A stretch of DNA of 64,000 nucleotides from Chloroflexota bacterium (GTDB taxonomy: Bacteria; Chloroflexota; Dehalococcoidia; DSTF01; RBG-16-68-14), in the NCBI GenBank assembly GCA_029262675.1, contig JAJCYW010000004.1:141384-205383 (forward strand). Reading direction: 5' to 3'. The notes under the pieces were generated by a model. The model worked only from the letters and a program-made list of their open reading frames with translations, did not search any database and was not told where the DNA came from. Below are positions 41,770-49,670 of the stretch, in pieces (the stretch's first letter is position 1; every line of letters begins with the position of its first letter). Made by a program: the position numbers and the translations under genes.

Positions 41770-43029
41770 TCACTCAAGCTCCCGCGCCCGCGCGCCGCCT
41801 GCCAAACCTGCTCCTGCCCTCCAGATGGGCGCGGCAACTGCTTCCGGCGGCGCCCGGCCAGGATCGATAGCAACGGCATCCGGTTCGTCTCCAGGGCGGC
41901 CCCAGGGTGGGATGAAGCTCACGATGACGGTGAAGATGTAGAATGGCAATATCATGAGGACCGTTGCCGCCAGCACGCCCTCTCGCCCTCCCAGCGTCGG
42001 CGTGTACGTCAACAGGCCCCGCAGGCTCTTCGAGAGGAGCTGACCGCCGATGACCACGTTCCAGCGCATGGCGAACACGCCGATGAGCACGCAAAGGGCG
42101 GCCACAAATGCCACCCAGGGCCTGTGTCCCCCGCGGACGAGGCCGATGGCGATGGCGTGCAGGAGCAGAACGGGCACGAGTGAACCCAGGCCGAACTGGA
42201 TCCCGAAGTAGCTGATCGGGATCCCTTCGGTAAGGAGCCGAGAGATGATTTCCCAACTCTCCTCGGCTTGGTAGATCATGCTCAAGATCTCAAGCCCTTC
42301 CAGGGCCAGGTCCACCAGCAGGATCGCCAGCAACCACTTGACCAACGATGTTACGCAGTCTTCATCTAGCGGCCTGCCGAGCAGCTTCATCGTCGCGATA
42401 TACATCACGATGAGCAGCGCTATACCGGATACGATGGCCGACATCAGGAAGATGGCGGGCATCAGCGGAGTCGACCACCACGGGTTCGCCTTGAGCGACC
42501 CGAACAGGAAGCCGACATATCCGTGCAACAGGGCGGCCATAGGAATGCCGATGCCTGCCAGCGCTCTGATCACCTTCTCGTCCATGATGCGTGCTTTCTC
42601 GTCTATCTCATGCACCCCCAGCGTGAGGGCCTCGTAGACCAGTCGTTTGGGGCCCGTGGTCGTCGCAGCGTAGTGGATGATGTCCGGACGGAAGACCAGC
42701 CAGGTCTCGACAAGCACCAAGACGAGATAGGCCAGCCAGATGTAGCCGAAGCCCGCCATCGCCGACGTGAAGTTGGGCGTGAGGAAGATCATGAAGGCCC
42801 GCTCAGGTCTGCCCAGGTGAGCCTGCAGAGGAAGCGGCGCGACCAGGAGAAACGCAAGCGCCATCACCAGCGAAAACGAAGCGACGGGCTTCAAGGTCTT
42901 TACGTTGAGCACGTGGTACAGCGACGACACCACGAACGCACCGGCCACCAGCCCCGTGATGAACGGGTACAAGACAATGAGGATGCTCCACCCGATCTCG
43001 ATCTCGTTGGGATACGCGAAACCGTCCAT
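41770..43029 (-). CDS. nrfD: NrfD/PsrC-type quinone-interacting membrane subunit
   Basis: 419 aa with about ten membrane helices. WSILIVLYPFITGLVAGAFVVSSL matches the NrfD/PsrC opening, and PLPLQAHLGRPERAFMIF carries the family's HLGRP motif. Such subunits exchange electrons between menaquinone and an attached iron-sulfur subunit without binding heme. It is encoded two bases after the ferredoxin gene and one base before the hexaheme gene, the compact order of complex-iron-sulfur modules. No catalytic molybdopterin subunit accompanies it here. Confidence 0.93.
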   Translation of the reverse strand: MDGFAYPNEIEIGWSILIVLYPFITGLVAGAFVVSSLYHVLNVKTLKPVASFSLVMALAFLLVAPLPLQAHLGRPERAFMIFLTPNFTSAMAGFGYIWLAYLVLVLVETWLVFRPDIIHYAATTTGPKRLVYEALTLGVHEIDEKARIMDEKVIRALAGIGIPMAALLHGYVGFLFGSLKANPWWSTPLMPAIFLMSAIVSGIALLIVMYIATMKLLGRPLDEDCVTSLVKWLLAILLVDLALEGLEILSMIYQAEESWEIISRLLTEGIPISYFGIQFGLGSLVPVLLLHAIAIGLVRGGHRPWVAFVAALCVLIGVFAMRWNVVIGGQLLSKSLRGLLTYTPTLGGREGVLAATVLMILPFYIFTVIVSFIPPWGRPGDEPDAVAIDPGRAPPEAVAAPIWRAGAGLAGGARARELE

Positions 43030-43031
43030 TA

Positions 43032-43829
43032 CTACTGCACCGCCGAGTCCAGATTGAGATACGCTATCTGCGGCTTGGTCCCCAATTCAGGCTTCAGGAC
43101 GTGGACGCGTCGCTCCGCCAGAGTCTTGCTGACTTCACTTTCCGGATCTCGCAGATCTCCGAATATCCGAGCTCCGACAGGACATGCCTCCACGCACGCG
43201 GGCAGCATTCCCTTGGTGATCCGGTGGTAGCACCACGTGCACTTGTCCGCGACACGCTCGTCCGGATCGAGATAACGCGAGCCGTACGGGCACGCCTGAA
43301 TGCAGTACCGGCAGCCGATGCACCTGTCCTTGTGGACCAGGACCGCACCGTCAGCGGTTTTGAAGCTGGCGCCCACTGGACAGACCTGCACACAGGGAGA
43401 GACGTCACACTGATTGCAGATCTTGGGGACGAAGAAACTCTTGGTGATCTTCTTTCCCCGGGCTTCCTCGGGCAGCTCTTCGCCGTAGAAACCGTTGATT
43501 CCGGCCTCAGGCGAGTCGACATGTACTTCCCCGTCGTCTGTAAATGTGTAGCGTTCTATCCACGTCCGGTTGTACTCCGGATGCGGTGAGATATTGTTCT
43601 CTCTCTTGCATGCCCGCGCGCAGCGCCCGCAACCGATGCACTTGGCGGTGTCGATGACGTAAGCCCAGTCGTGATCCTCAACGCGGTAGTCGCTGTTAGC
43701 GTCTCCCGCCTGAGCATCCGCCGCCGGCGTCGATGGCGGGGATACGATGCCCCGCATGGTGTAGACCAGTAGCCCGCCGAAGCTGGCATTGGTGCCGAGA
43801 ACGATGAACCTTCGCCTTGAGATAGCCAC
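43032..43829 (-). CDS. nrfC: Tat-exported four-cluster [4Fe-4S] ferredoxin (NrfC/PsrB-like)
   Basis: 265 aa. GTG 43829 is preceded by GGAGGAG and opens a twin-arginine signal (ISRRRFIVLGTNASFGGLL). Sixteen Cys fall in four groups: CIGCGRCARAC, CNQCDVSPCVQVCP, CIGCRYCIQACP and CTWCYHRITKGMLPACVEACP, giving four [4Fe-4S] clusters as in NrfC, PsrB and DmsB. It would pass electrons between NrfD and the hexaheme proteins on the outer side of the membrane. The upstream in-frame ATG (43937) would overlap the previous gene and disrupt the Tat signal, so it is rejected. Confidence 0.94.
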   Translation of the reverse strand: MAISRRRFIVLGTNASFGGLLVYTMRGIVSPPSTPAADAQAGDANSDYRVEDHDWAYVIDTAKCIGCGRCARACKRENNISPHPEYNRTWIERYTFTDDGEVHVDSPEAGINGFYGEELPEEARGKKITKSFFVPKICNQCDVSPCVQVCPVGASFKTADGAVLVHKDRCIGCRYCIQACPYGSRYLDPDERVADKCTWCYHRITKGMLPACVEACPVGARIFGDLRDPESEVSKTLAERRVHVLKPELGTKPQIAYLNLDSAVQ

Positions 43830-43831
43830 CC

Positions 43832-44434
43832 CTACTCCTCCTTCGGCCTGTGACAGGTCAGGCACTCCGCGTTGTTCGGTTCGATGTGGGCATCTGACAC
43901 CGGTACCCACTCGCCCTGCGCGTGGCACGTAAGGCACTTGGGCGGAATCTCTATCTCATGTGGTATCGCCGGCGGAATACCAGGCTGGTGCGGGTTGTGA
44001 CAGGACGCACAGGGAGCCGCCTCACCCCCCTCGGGGGCGCCGTGTTCGGCCACGTCTACCTGGGGGAAGTCTGGGGGCCGGGCGGCCAGTTCGGCATGGC
44101 AATAAAAGCAGAGATCGCGCGCGTCCGAGATTGCCAGAGGAGCGTCGTGATCGGTGCGCGCCAGCTCAATGTGTTCCTTCGTGGCGCCATGGCAGTTCTC
44201 GCAAGTCACGGATGCGTGATCAGAGATTCCCCAGGATGTGCCGATAGGCTGGTGGCATTCCCCGCAGGTCTCCGGATCTTGGTTTTGGACCGCCAGGTTT
44301 GCCCACGCACTCGTATCGTTGCTGTGAGTCAGGCCAATAAAATCGATGGTCACATTGGCCGACGCCGAGCGCAGAAACAGAAACGCGACAACGAATAGAA
44401 TCACCAACAACCCGGCTCTGGTTAGATGCGTCAT
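43832..44434 (-). CDS. Hexaheme c-type cytochrome, first gene of the NrfCD module
   Basis: 200 aa. ATG 44434 follows GAGGT and begins a signal or anchor helix (LTRAGLLVILFVVAFLFLRSASA). Six CXXCH motifs: CGECH, CENCH, CFYCH, CASCH, CLTCH and CLTCH. Extra His such as DHASVTCENCHG, HDAPLAISDA and IPHEIEIPPKC suit bis-His ligation, giving a compact NrfB-like or NapB-like electron shuttle. It is the promoter-proximal gene of a five-gene operon that continues with the ferredoxin two bases later. Confidence 0.92.
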   Translation of the reverse strand: MTHLTRAGLLVILFVVAFLFLRSASANVTIDFIGLTHSNDTSAWANLAVQNQDPETCGECHQPIGTSWGISDHASVTCENCHGATKEHIELARTDHDAPLAISDARDLCFYCHAELAARPPDFPQVDVAEHGAPEGGEAAPCASCHNPHQPGIPPAIPHEIEIPPKCLTCHAQGEWVPVSDAHIEPNNAECLTCHRPKEE

Positions 44435-44781
44435 TACTACCTCGAGATTCAGCCTAGTCGCTGCTAGGCATGGAAGCACGTGCCTTTGGATAGATATCCG
44501 TTAGGGCGAAGGTCACGTCCTGGACATACGCCGGAAACGCCCACAACCGATGTCGGATCCGCCGGGCGACCTGAGCGCCGAGAGAATCAGCGAGCAGCGC
44601 ATCTCCCGGCCAACCCCGCGCGACTGCTGCGAGTCTGGACCGGCTGCCTTACCATCTGTGTTCCGACCACGACCGCGTGGGTCACGGTCTTCGCGAGACC
44701 GCCGCCCACGCAATCCGGTGGAGCCGCCGGGTCTGTCAGCCTGCCACGTAGGGGGCAGCCGCTACACTTATCGCGAACGAC
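44435..44781. other. Divergent intergenic region with tRNA-Lys-leader-like sequence
   Basis: 347 bp between the cytochrome operon and DUF309. ACGCAATCCGGTGGAGCCGCC (44708-44728) and CAGCCTGCC further right resemble the leader found beside tRNA-Lys at 9808 and 16506, but no tRNA is attached here. TACACT at 44764-44769 lies 12 bases before ATG 44782 and may give a very short leader for DUF309. Confidence 0.5.
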
Positions 44782-45219
44782 ATGACCAACTCCGACGAAC
44801 GACGGCCCTCTCGCAACGCCCGCCTTCTGACGGAAGAAGAGGTCCAGGCGCGGCGCCCGGTCCTGCTGGACGGCATCGCGCAGTTCAACGGCGGCTACTT
44901 CTTCCAATCGCACGAGACGTGGGAAGAATTCTGGCTGCGCTGTCCGTTGCCGGCCCGCACCTTCCTCCAGGGGGTGATCCAGATCGCCGCCGCGTTCGTT
45001 CACCTGCGAAGGGGCGAGTACGAGGGCACGGTAAAGCTGTTGGGCCACGGCCTGAGCAAACTGGAGGACTTCCCGGACGTCTACCTTGGCGTCAATGTGC
45101 GGCGCCTGATCTATGACGTGACCGCCGCCCGCGAAGCGATCGTCAGGCTGGGACCGGATGGCTTTACGGAGTGGGACGATGTCCCGCAAATCCATCTTGC
45201 CGATGTTGCGGAAGTGTGA
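44782..45219 (+). CDS. DUF309 family protein
   Basis: 145 aa, helical. FNGGYFFQSHETWEEFWLRC is the signature of the DUF309 family, with the conserved His-Glu-x-x-Glu arrangement, and LQGVIQIAAAFVHLRRGEYEG is the second conserved helix. Biochemical function unknown. It is notable here because its first 20 codons and its leader recur as fragments at 9903 and 16597 next to tRNA-Lys sequences, which suggests that this gene and a tRNA-Lys were once neighbours. It stands alone between a divergent cytochrome operon and an HtrA-like protease. Confidence 0.9.
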   Translation: MTNSDERRPSRNARLLTEEEVQARRPVLLDGIAQFNGGYFFQSHETWEEFWLRCPLPARTFLQGVIQIAAAFVHLRRGEYEGTVKLLGHGLSKLEDFPDVYLGVNVRRLIYDVTAAREAIVRLGPDGFTEWDDVPQIHLADVAEV

Positions 45220-45274
45220 CAGTTCGCGGTCGCACCTTTCGTCCTCTGATCGCAGCCGACTACACTGAAGAGTG

Positions 45275-46360
45275 ATGCGCCGCTTCATACTCATGACAGT
45301 CGCCGCACTCGCGCTCGTAGTCGCCGCCTGCAGTGGAGGTGGCGACGAGGCGGGTTCCACTGCGACCGCGCCCGCCGATGGCTCGACGGCTGTCTTCACG
45401 CCGTTCCCCACGCCGCAGCCCGGCGCCGTTCTCACGACCGAGGAGATCGTGCGCAAGATCGGACCGTCCGTCGTTCAGGTCCTCACTGAGGTAGCGACGC
45501 GCAATGTCTTCGGCCAAGTGGTTCCTTCGCAGGGCATCGGCACGGGCGTCATTATCGACACCGATGGCCACATCATCACGAATGACCACGTCGTCCGCGC
45601 GGGCGCAGGCGTCGCCAGCAGCATCACCGTCACGCTGAGCGACGGCCGTACCGCCGCCGCGACAGTCGTCGGCGCCGATCCGGCGACCGACCTCGCCGTG
45701 CTGAAGATCGAAGCCGGCGGCCTCACCGCGGCCGAGCTGGGTGACGTCGCGTCGCTCCACGTCGGCGCCGATGTGGTGGCGATGGGCTTCGCGCTCGGCC
45801 TGGAGGGCGACCCGACCGTGACGCGCGGCGTCGTCAGCGCCAAGGGCCGTACGATTCAAGAGCAGTCGGTCTCGATCAACGACGCGATCCAGACCGACGC
45901 CGGCATCAACCCGGGCAACAGCGGCGGCCCGCTCGTCGACGACCGCGGCCGCGTCGTCGGCATCAACACCGCCATCATCAGCGGCGCGCAGAGCATCGGT
46001 TTTGCGATCTCGATCGACGTGGCGAAGCCCATCGTCCAGGAGCTGCTGCAGAGCGGGGAGGTTAATCGCGCCTTTCTCGGCATCCGGTTCACGGATATCA
46101 CGCCCAGCTTGGCCCGCAGCCTCAACCTGCCGGCGGAGGAAGGCGTCGGCGTTGTCGATGTGACGGCCGATTCGCCCGCGGCGTCGGGCGGGCTGCTCCC
46201 GAACGACATCATCATCCGCCTGGGCGAGGCCGAGATCAACAACAGCGGCGATCTCGTCGACGCGCTGCGCCGCTACCGCGCGGGCGATGACGTCGTCGTC
46301 CACCTGTACCGCGAAGGCGGAGAGGTGGAGACAGACGTAACGCTGGCGGAGCGGCCGTAG
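45275..46360 (+). CDS. HtrA/DegP-like serine protease lipoprotein
   Basis: 361 aa. A lipoprotein signal (FILMTVAALALVVAAC) and a Thr/Pro/Ala linker precede the protease domain with catalytic His in HIITNDHVVRA, Asp in ATDLAVLKIE and Ser216 in GINPGNSGGPLVDD. One PDZ domain closes the protein (FLGIRFTDITPSL, then SPAASGGLLPNDIIIRLG). It would degrade or refold damaged proteins outside the membrane. TACACT at 45261-45266 lies nine bases before the ATG, which would give a leaderless message; GTG 45272 is the alternative start. Confidence 0.94.
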   Translation: MRRFILMTVAALALVVAACSGGGDEAGSTATAPADGSTAVFTPFPTPQPGAVLTTEEIVRKIGPSVVQVLTEVATRNVFGQVVPSQGIGTGVIIDTDGHIITNDHVVRAGAGVASSITVTLSDGRTAAATVVGADPATDLAVLKIEAGGLTAAELGDVASLHVGADVVAMGFALGLEGDPTVTRGVVSAKGRTIQEQSVSINDAIQTDAGINPGNSGGPLVDDRGRVVGINTAIISGAQSIGFAISIDVAKPIVQELLQSGEVNRAFLGIRFTDITPSLARSLNLPAEEGVGVVDVTADSPAASGGLLPNDIIIRLGEAEINNSGDLVDALRRYRAGDDVVVHLYREGGEVETDVTLAERP

Positions 46361-46420
46361 GGGCGCGGCGCGCGCTCTGGCCGGCGCAGTTCGTCTATCC
46401 CCGCCGACGGTCGGCGTAGA

Positions 46421-46690
46421 CTAGTCCGCCCGCGAGATGACGTGGTGCCAGAGGATGGCCATGCCGACGAGGACGAGTGGCGCATGGGTGGAGAATAGGA
46501 GGGTTTCGGGTGCGGTGAGGCCGCTTGGCTGTTGGAAGAACGCAGCGAAGCTATTGTGTGAACCGGCTCGCTCAGACCAGCGGCTCCATACGACTGCCGA
46601 GCCGCCGAAGCCAATAGCAAGGAAGCCAAGCGCGGACAGGGTGTACCGGTGATAGCTGTATGCCACTGTGTTCCCGATCAGGAACCACAT
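46421..46690 (-). CDS. Small membrane protein, unknown
   Basis: 89 aa with three hydrophobic stretches (MWFLIGNTVAYSYH, LSALGFLAIGFGGSAVVW and APLVLVGMAILWHHVIS) and a polar loop. Composition and codon use look genuine. No family recognised. It lies 63 bases downstream of the secreted protein gene on the same strand, so it may be the last gene of that unit. Confidence 0.55.
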   Translation of the reverse strand: MWFLIGNTVAYSYHRYTLSALGFLAIGFGGSAVVWSRWSERAGSHNSFAAFFQQPSGLTAPETLLFSTHAPLVLVGMAILWHHVISRAD

Positions 46691-46753
46691 CGAGACCGTG
46701 GCGAACGCGGAGAAATAGGTGGACGCTACTTCTCCCAGATCAGGCGCGGTATG

Positions 46754-47896
46754 CTAGTCGTCGCGTTTCAGCATGCGCAATCGCACTGCGGCGAGCGCCG
46801 CAATGGCGACTGCGGTTAGCCCGGCCAGCGCCGCCGCCACATAGGCCGCGCTCCAACCTCCATCATCGGGGTCAACCGCGGTACCGGACGACGGCAACTC
46901 ACTTGGTCCCAAGGACACGGGTTGAACTTCAGGATACTCGAGCGTGAAATCGACGCCGGTTGTCGCCGCGCCGTTCGTTACGTTCACGCGCAGCACGCGA
47001 ACTGGGTAGGTGAGCCCGTCGCGAATTTGTTCGTTAATCTCCTCGTCGCTCAGGCTGTCGTAGTAGGAGCGGATGTCAGGGTTAGAGATCAAGCTTCGAA
47101 CCTGTTCGGGAGAAAAGTCTTGAGCCTCAGGCGGTAGCGTGTATCGCACTTCTACGAGCTCGGACTCGCGCGCTATTAACAGTGGCCGGACTGGAGGGAT
47201 CAGGAAGTACTCACCGTCAACCAGATCCGTGATGGTGTAGTCAGTGGAGTCGCCGTCGAGCTCGACAATGACAAAGCGATCGCGACGAATGATAAAGGTA
47301 CCGCTATTATGGTCATCTGGGTCGATCGGCTGCGGGGCGTCTGCTGGATATAACGCGATGATGAACTGGCCGTTAGGGGCCGGCCCTGTAGCCGTTATCC
47401 GGCCGGAAATGCTGCCTGAATAGCGCGGAATATACGTCGGCTGCGGTGTTGCGGCGAAATCCGGTAACACAATCGGGATGTCGAAAACGAGTTGCTCGCC
47501 TGCGCGTAGGGATATCTCCACCGCTGGGATACGCTCAAGCCCTCCGCCACGATCTTCCCGCACAGTGATGAACGTGTCGAGAAGCGGGAAGTAATCCGGA
47601 TTATCGGCCCCGAAGGAGCCGAGCAGATACCTGCCGGCTGCCAGACCCGCGAACGCGAAGCGGTCTTCGTCATCCAAGACTGCCCCGAACTCATCAGCGA
47701 GCGTTTGGACAGAAATGGGTTGAGTTGTCTCAATAGGTACAAGTACCACGCCTCCGAGGTGTGGAGACTCGGGTTGTATGCCCTGGTAATAGACGCGGCC
47801 CGTAACGCTGGCAGTGCGATCCTGAGCGTAGCTACTCTCCATTGGCAGCGATAAGGCTACGGCAAGGGCAAAGATCACGACGATTGCTGCACGCAT
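46754..47896 (-). CDS. Secreted carboxypeptidase-regulatory-like protein, C-terminally anchored
   Basis: 380 aa. Signal peptide (IVVIFALAVALSLPMESSYAQ), then two beta-sandwich segments reminiscent of carboxypeptidase regulatory-like domains (VTGRVYYQGIQPESPHLGG...FAFAGLAAGRYLLG and SGSISGRITATGPAPNG...YTITDLVDGEYFLI). An acidic region follows (SDEEINEQIRDG), then a Pro/Ser linker, a C-terminal helix (AAYVAAALAGLTAVAIAALAAV) and a basic end. These domains usually act in cell-surface adhesion or as folding spacers. Divergent from the alpha/beta hydrolase. Confidence 0.75.
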   Translation of the reverse strand: MRAAIVVIFALAVALSLPMESSYAQDRTASVTGRVYYQGIQPESPHLGGVVLVPIETTQPISVQTLADEFGAVLDDEDRFAFAGLAAGRYLLGSFGADNPDYFPLLDTFITVREDRGGGLERIPAVEISLRAGEQLVFDIPIVLPDFAATPQPTYIPRYSGSISGRITATGPAPNGQFIIALYPADAPQPIDPDDHNSGTFIIRRDRFVIVELDGDSTDYTITDLVDGEYFLIPPVRPLLIARESELVEVRYTLPPEAQDFSPEQVRSLISNPDIRSYYDSLSDEEINEQIRDGLTYPVRVLRVNVTNGAATTGVDFTLEYPEVQPVSLGPSELPSSGTAVDPDDGGWSAAYVAAALAGLTAVAIAALAAVRLRMLKRDD

Positions 47897-48031
47897 GATG
47901 ACAGTCCTTCTGTAGCCGCGGCACGCGAGTGCGTGGCCGATTCGTCATATCAAGTAAGGACGTACGAGACTACGGTTGGTTCCCTTGCCAGCGGAGCACC
48001 GGCTTGCGCCCCATCGTGATATAGTGCGGGT

Positions 48032-49051
48032 GTGGAAACAGCCGAAAACGCCGCCGCCGGTACTATCCTGGGCAAGGTAGGGCGGCTGGCCGTCCTCGCC
48101 GCCGCCGGAGGCGCCGCCGCGGGCGCGTACGGCGCCTACGCCAACTACGCCAATCGCAGGTTCGAGAACCTGGACCCGCAATCTGCGGACGCGCCGGGTT
48201 CGTTTCTCGATATCGACGGCGACCAGATCCACTACGTCGACGCCGGGCGGGGCCCGGCCGTCGTCCTGATTCACGGTTGGAACGGCTCCACGTTCTCCTA
48301 TCGCTACGTCATCTCGGAGCTGGCGCGTCAGTACCGCGTCGTCGCCATCGACCTGCGCGGCTACGGCTACTCGTCGCGGTCGCTGACGGCCGAGTACTCG
48401 GGCGCGGCGCAGGCGAGGCTCGTCGCGCAGGTGATGGACCGGCTCGCTATCGAGACCGCGACACTCGTCGGCCACTCGATGGGCGGCGGTATCGCGATGC
48501 GTCTGGCGCTGGCAGAACCGCAGCGAGTGCAGCGCCTGGTGCTCGTCGATAGCGTTACTGAAAACGAAGTTCGCAGCGCAATCCGCCACGGCAGGCTGCT
48601 GCGCCGGGCGCTGCCGCTTCTCGCGCCGCTGACGATGCACCGGCAGCGCTTCCGCGACCGCGCGCTTCGCTCCGCGGTTCACGACCCGGCCTACGTCACG
48701 GAAGAGACGCGGGAGGGTTACTACCGGCCGTTCCACATGCGCGGACACCTGGCGTCTATGGCCAAGCAGTATGCGGACTGGGGCAAGGACGACCTGTGGT
48801 CGCCGGAGCGGATCACGCAGGAGACGCTGGTGCTTTGGGGCGAGCATGACCGCTGGATCTCGGTCGAGTCCGGCCGGGTGCTGGCGGAGCAGATCCCGAA
48901 CGCGCGCTTCGTCCTCGTTCGGAGCGCGGGCCACCTGCCCCTGGGAGAGCAGCCAGAGTTCTGCAATCGCGAACTGCTGCGCTTCCTCGACGCGGGCGCG
49001 GAGCCGGAGCCGGCCTCGCCTGAAGCAGAACAGGCGCACTCGCAGCTGTAG
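48032..49051 (+). CDS. Alpha/beta hydrolase
   Basis: 339 aa. An Ala/Gly-rich N-terminal helix (LAVLAAAGGAAAGAYGAY) may tether it to the membrane. The fold is marked by VVLIHGWNGSTFSYRYV (oxyanion loop), the nucleophile Ser149 in VGHSMGGGIAMRLA, Asp273 in LWGEHDRWI and His301 in SAGHLPLGEQP, a complete catalytic triad in the usual order. Substrates of such proteins range from esters to haloalkanes and cannot be told here. TATAGT at 48020-48025 lies seven bases before the GTG start, consistent with leaderless translation. Confidence 0.92.
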   Translation: METAENAAAGTILGKVGRLAVLAAAGGAAAGAYGAYANYANRRFENLDPQSADAPGSFLDIDGDQIHYVDAGRGPAVVLIHGWNGSTFSYRYVISELARQYRVVAIDLRGYGYSSRSLTAEYSGAAQARLVAQVMDRLAIETATLVGHSMGGGIAMRLALAEPQRVQRLVLVDSVTENEVRSAIRHGRLLRRALPLLAPLTMHRQRFRDRALRSAVHDPAYVTEETREGYYRPFHMRGHLASMAKQYADWGKDDLWSPERITQETLVLWGEHDRWISVESGRVLAEQIPNARFVLVRSAGHLPLGEQPEFCNRELLRFLDAGAEPEPASPEAEQAHSQL

Positions 49052-49056
49052 GGCCC

Positions 49057-49107
49057 GACCTAGCCGTTAGGCTAGGTCAAGTTGCTGAAGGGCGTATCCC
49101 TTCAGCA
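49057..49107. terminator. Paired stem-loops between convergent genes
   Basis: GACCTAGCC-GTTA-GGCTAGGTC (49057-49078) and TGCTGAAGGG-CGTAT-CCCTTCAGCA (49083-49107) are perfect 9-bp and 10-bp stems in the 60-base gap between the hydrolase and the flavin reductase, which end toward each other. They probably serve both directions. Confidence 0.75.
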
Positions 49108-49111
49108 GCCC

Positions 49112-49594
49112 TCAATCCAATTCGCGGTACTCACCCTGGTAGAAGATAAGCGGCGACGCGTCGCGAAGCACTTCCGCGTTCTCCACGCTGCCCAGATACA
49201 CCGTGTGGTCGCCGCCGTCGATGCTGTCCGACACCGAGCACTCGATGAAGGCCAGGCAGCCTTCGATAATGGGCACGCCGGTCGTGCCCATTCGGTACTT
49301 GACGCCCTGGAGGCGGTCGCGCTCCGCTTCGTTCTTCGCGGCGAACGTTACAGAGATGTCCTCCTGGTCGGCGGCCAGGATGTTGATCGTGAACCGCCGC
49401 GTCGCTTCAACCTGCTCGTGCGCGTTCGCTGACTTGCTGATGCAGACCAGCAGCAGCAGCGGGTCGAGCGAGACCGACGTGACGGCGTTGGCCGTCATCC
49501 CGTGGAGGAGGCCGTCGTTGGCGGTCGTGAGCACGGTGACGCCCGTTGCGAATCCGCCGATGATGCGCCGGTAGTCGGTTGCGTCGAAGGCCAC
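49112..49594 (-). CDS. Flavin reductase-like FMN-binding protein
   Basis: 160 aa, close to the usual length. FRRIIGGFATGVTVLTT-like opening (YRRIIGGFATGVTVLTTAND), then GMTANAVTSVSLDPLLLLVC and FTINILAADQEDIS, are the conserved blocks of the flavin reductase domain that binds FMN and supplies reduced flavin to monooxygenases. HTVYLGSVENAEV near the end carries the conserved His. No monooxygenase partner is adjacent. Transcribed away from the aminotransferase with a short shared upstream region. Confidence 0.93.
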   Translation of the reverse strand: MAFDATDYRRIIGGFATGVTVLTTANDGLLHGMTANAVTSVSLDPLLLLVCISKSANAHEQVEATRRFTINILAADQEDISVTFAAKNEAERDRLQGVKYRMGTTGVPIIEGCLAFIECSVSDSIDGGDHTVYLGSVENAEVLRDASPLIFYQGEYRELD

Positions 49595-49670
49595 GGTCTA
49601 CTGTTCCTTCCTTGCGCTTGGCGCGGCCAGGTTCGACAAGTCCGCGCCGGTGTCTTATCATGCCATCATT

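Noticed and set aside
43830..43937. Longer start for the four-cluster ferredoxin
   Set aside because: It would overlap the upstream cytochrome gene and put about 36 residues before the twin-arginine signal; GTG 43829 has a strong ribosome-binding site.
45260..46303. 347-codon reverse-strand frame opposite the HtrA-like gene
   Set aside because: Asp/Arg/Ala-rich low-complexity shadow of a protease with a complete catalytic triad.
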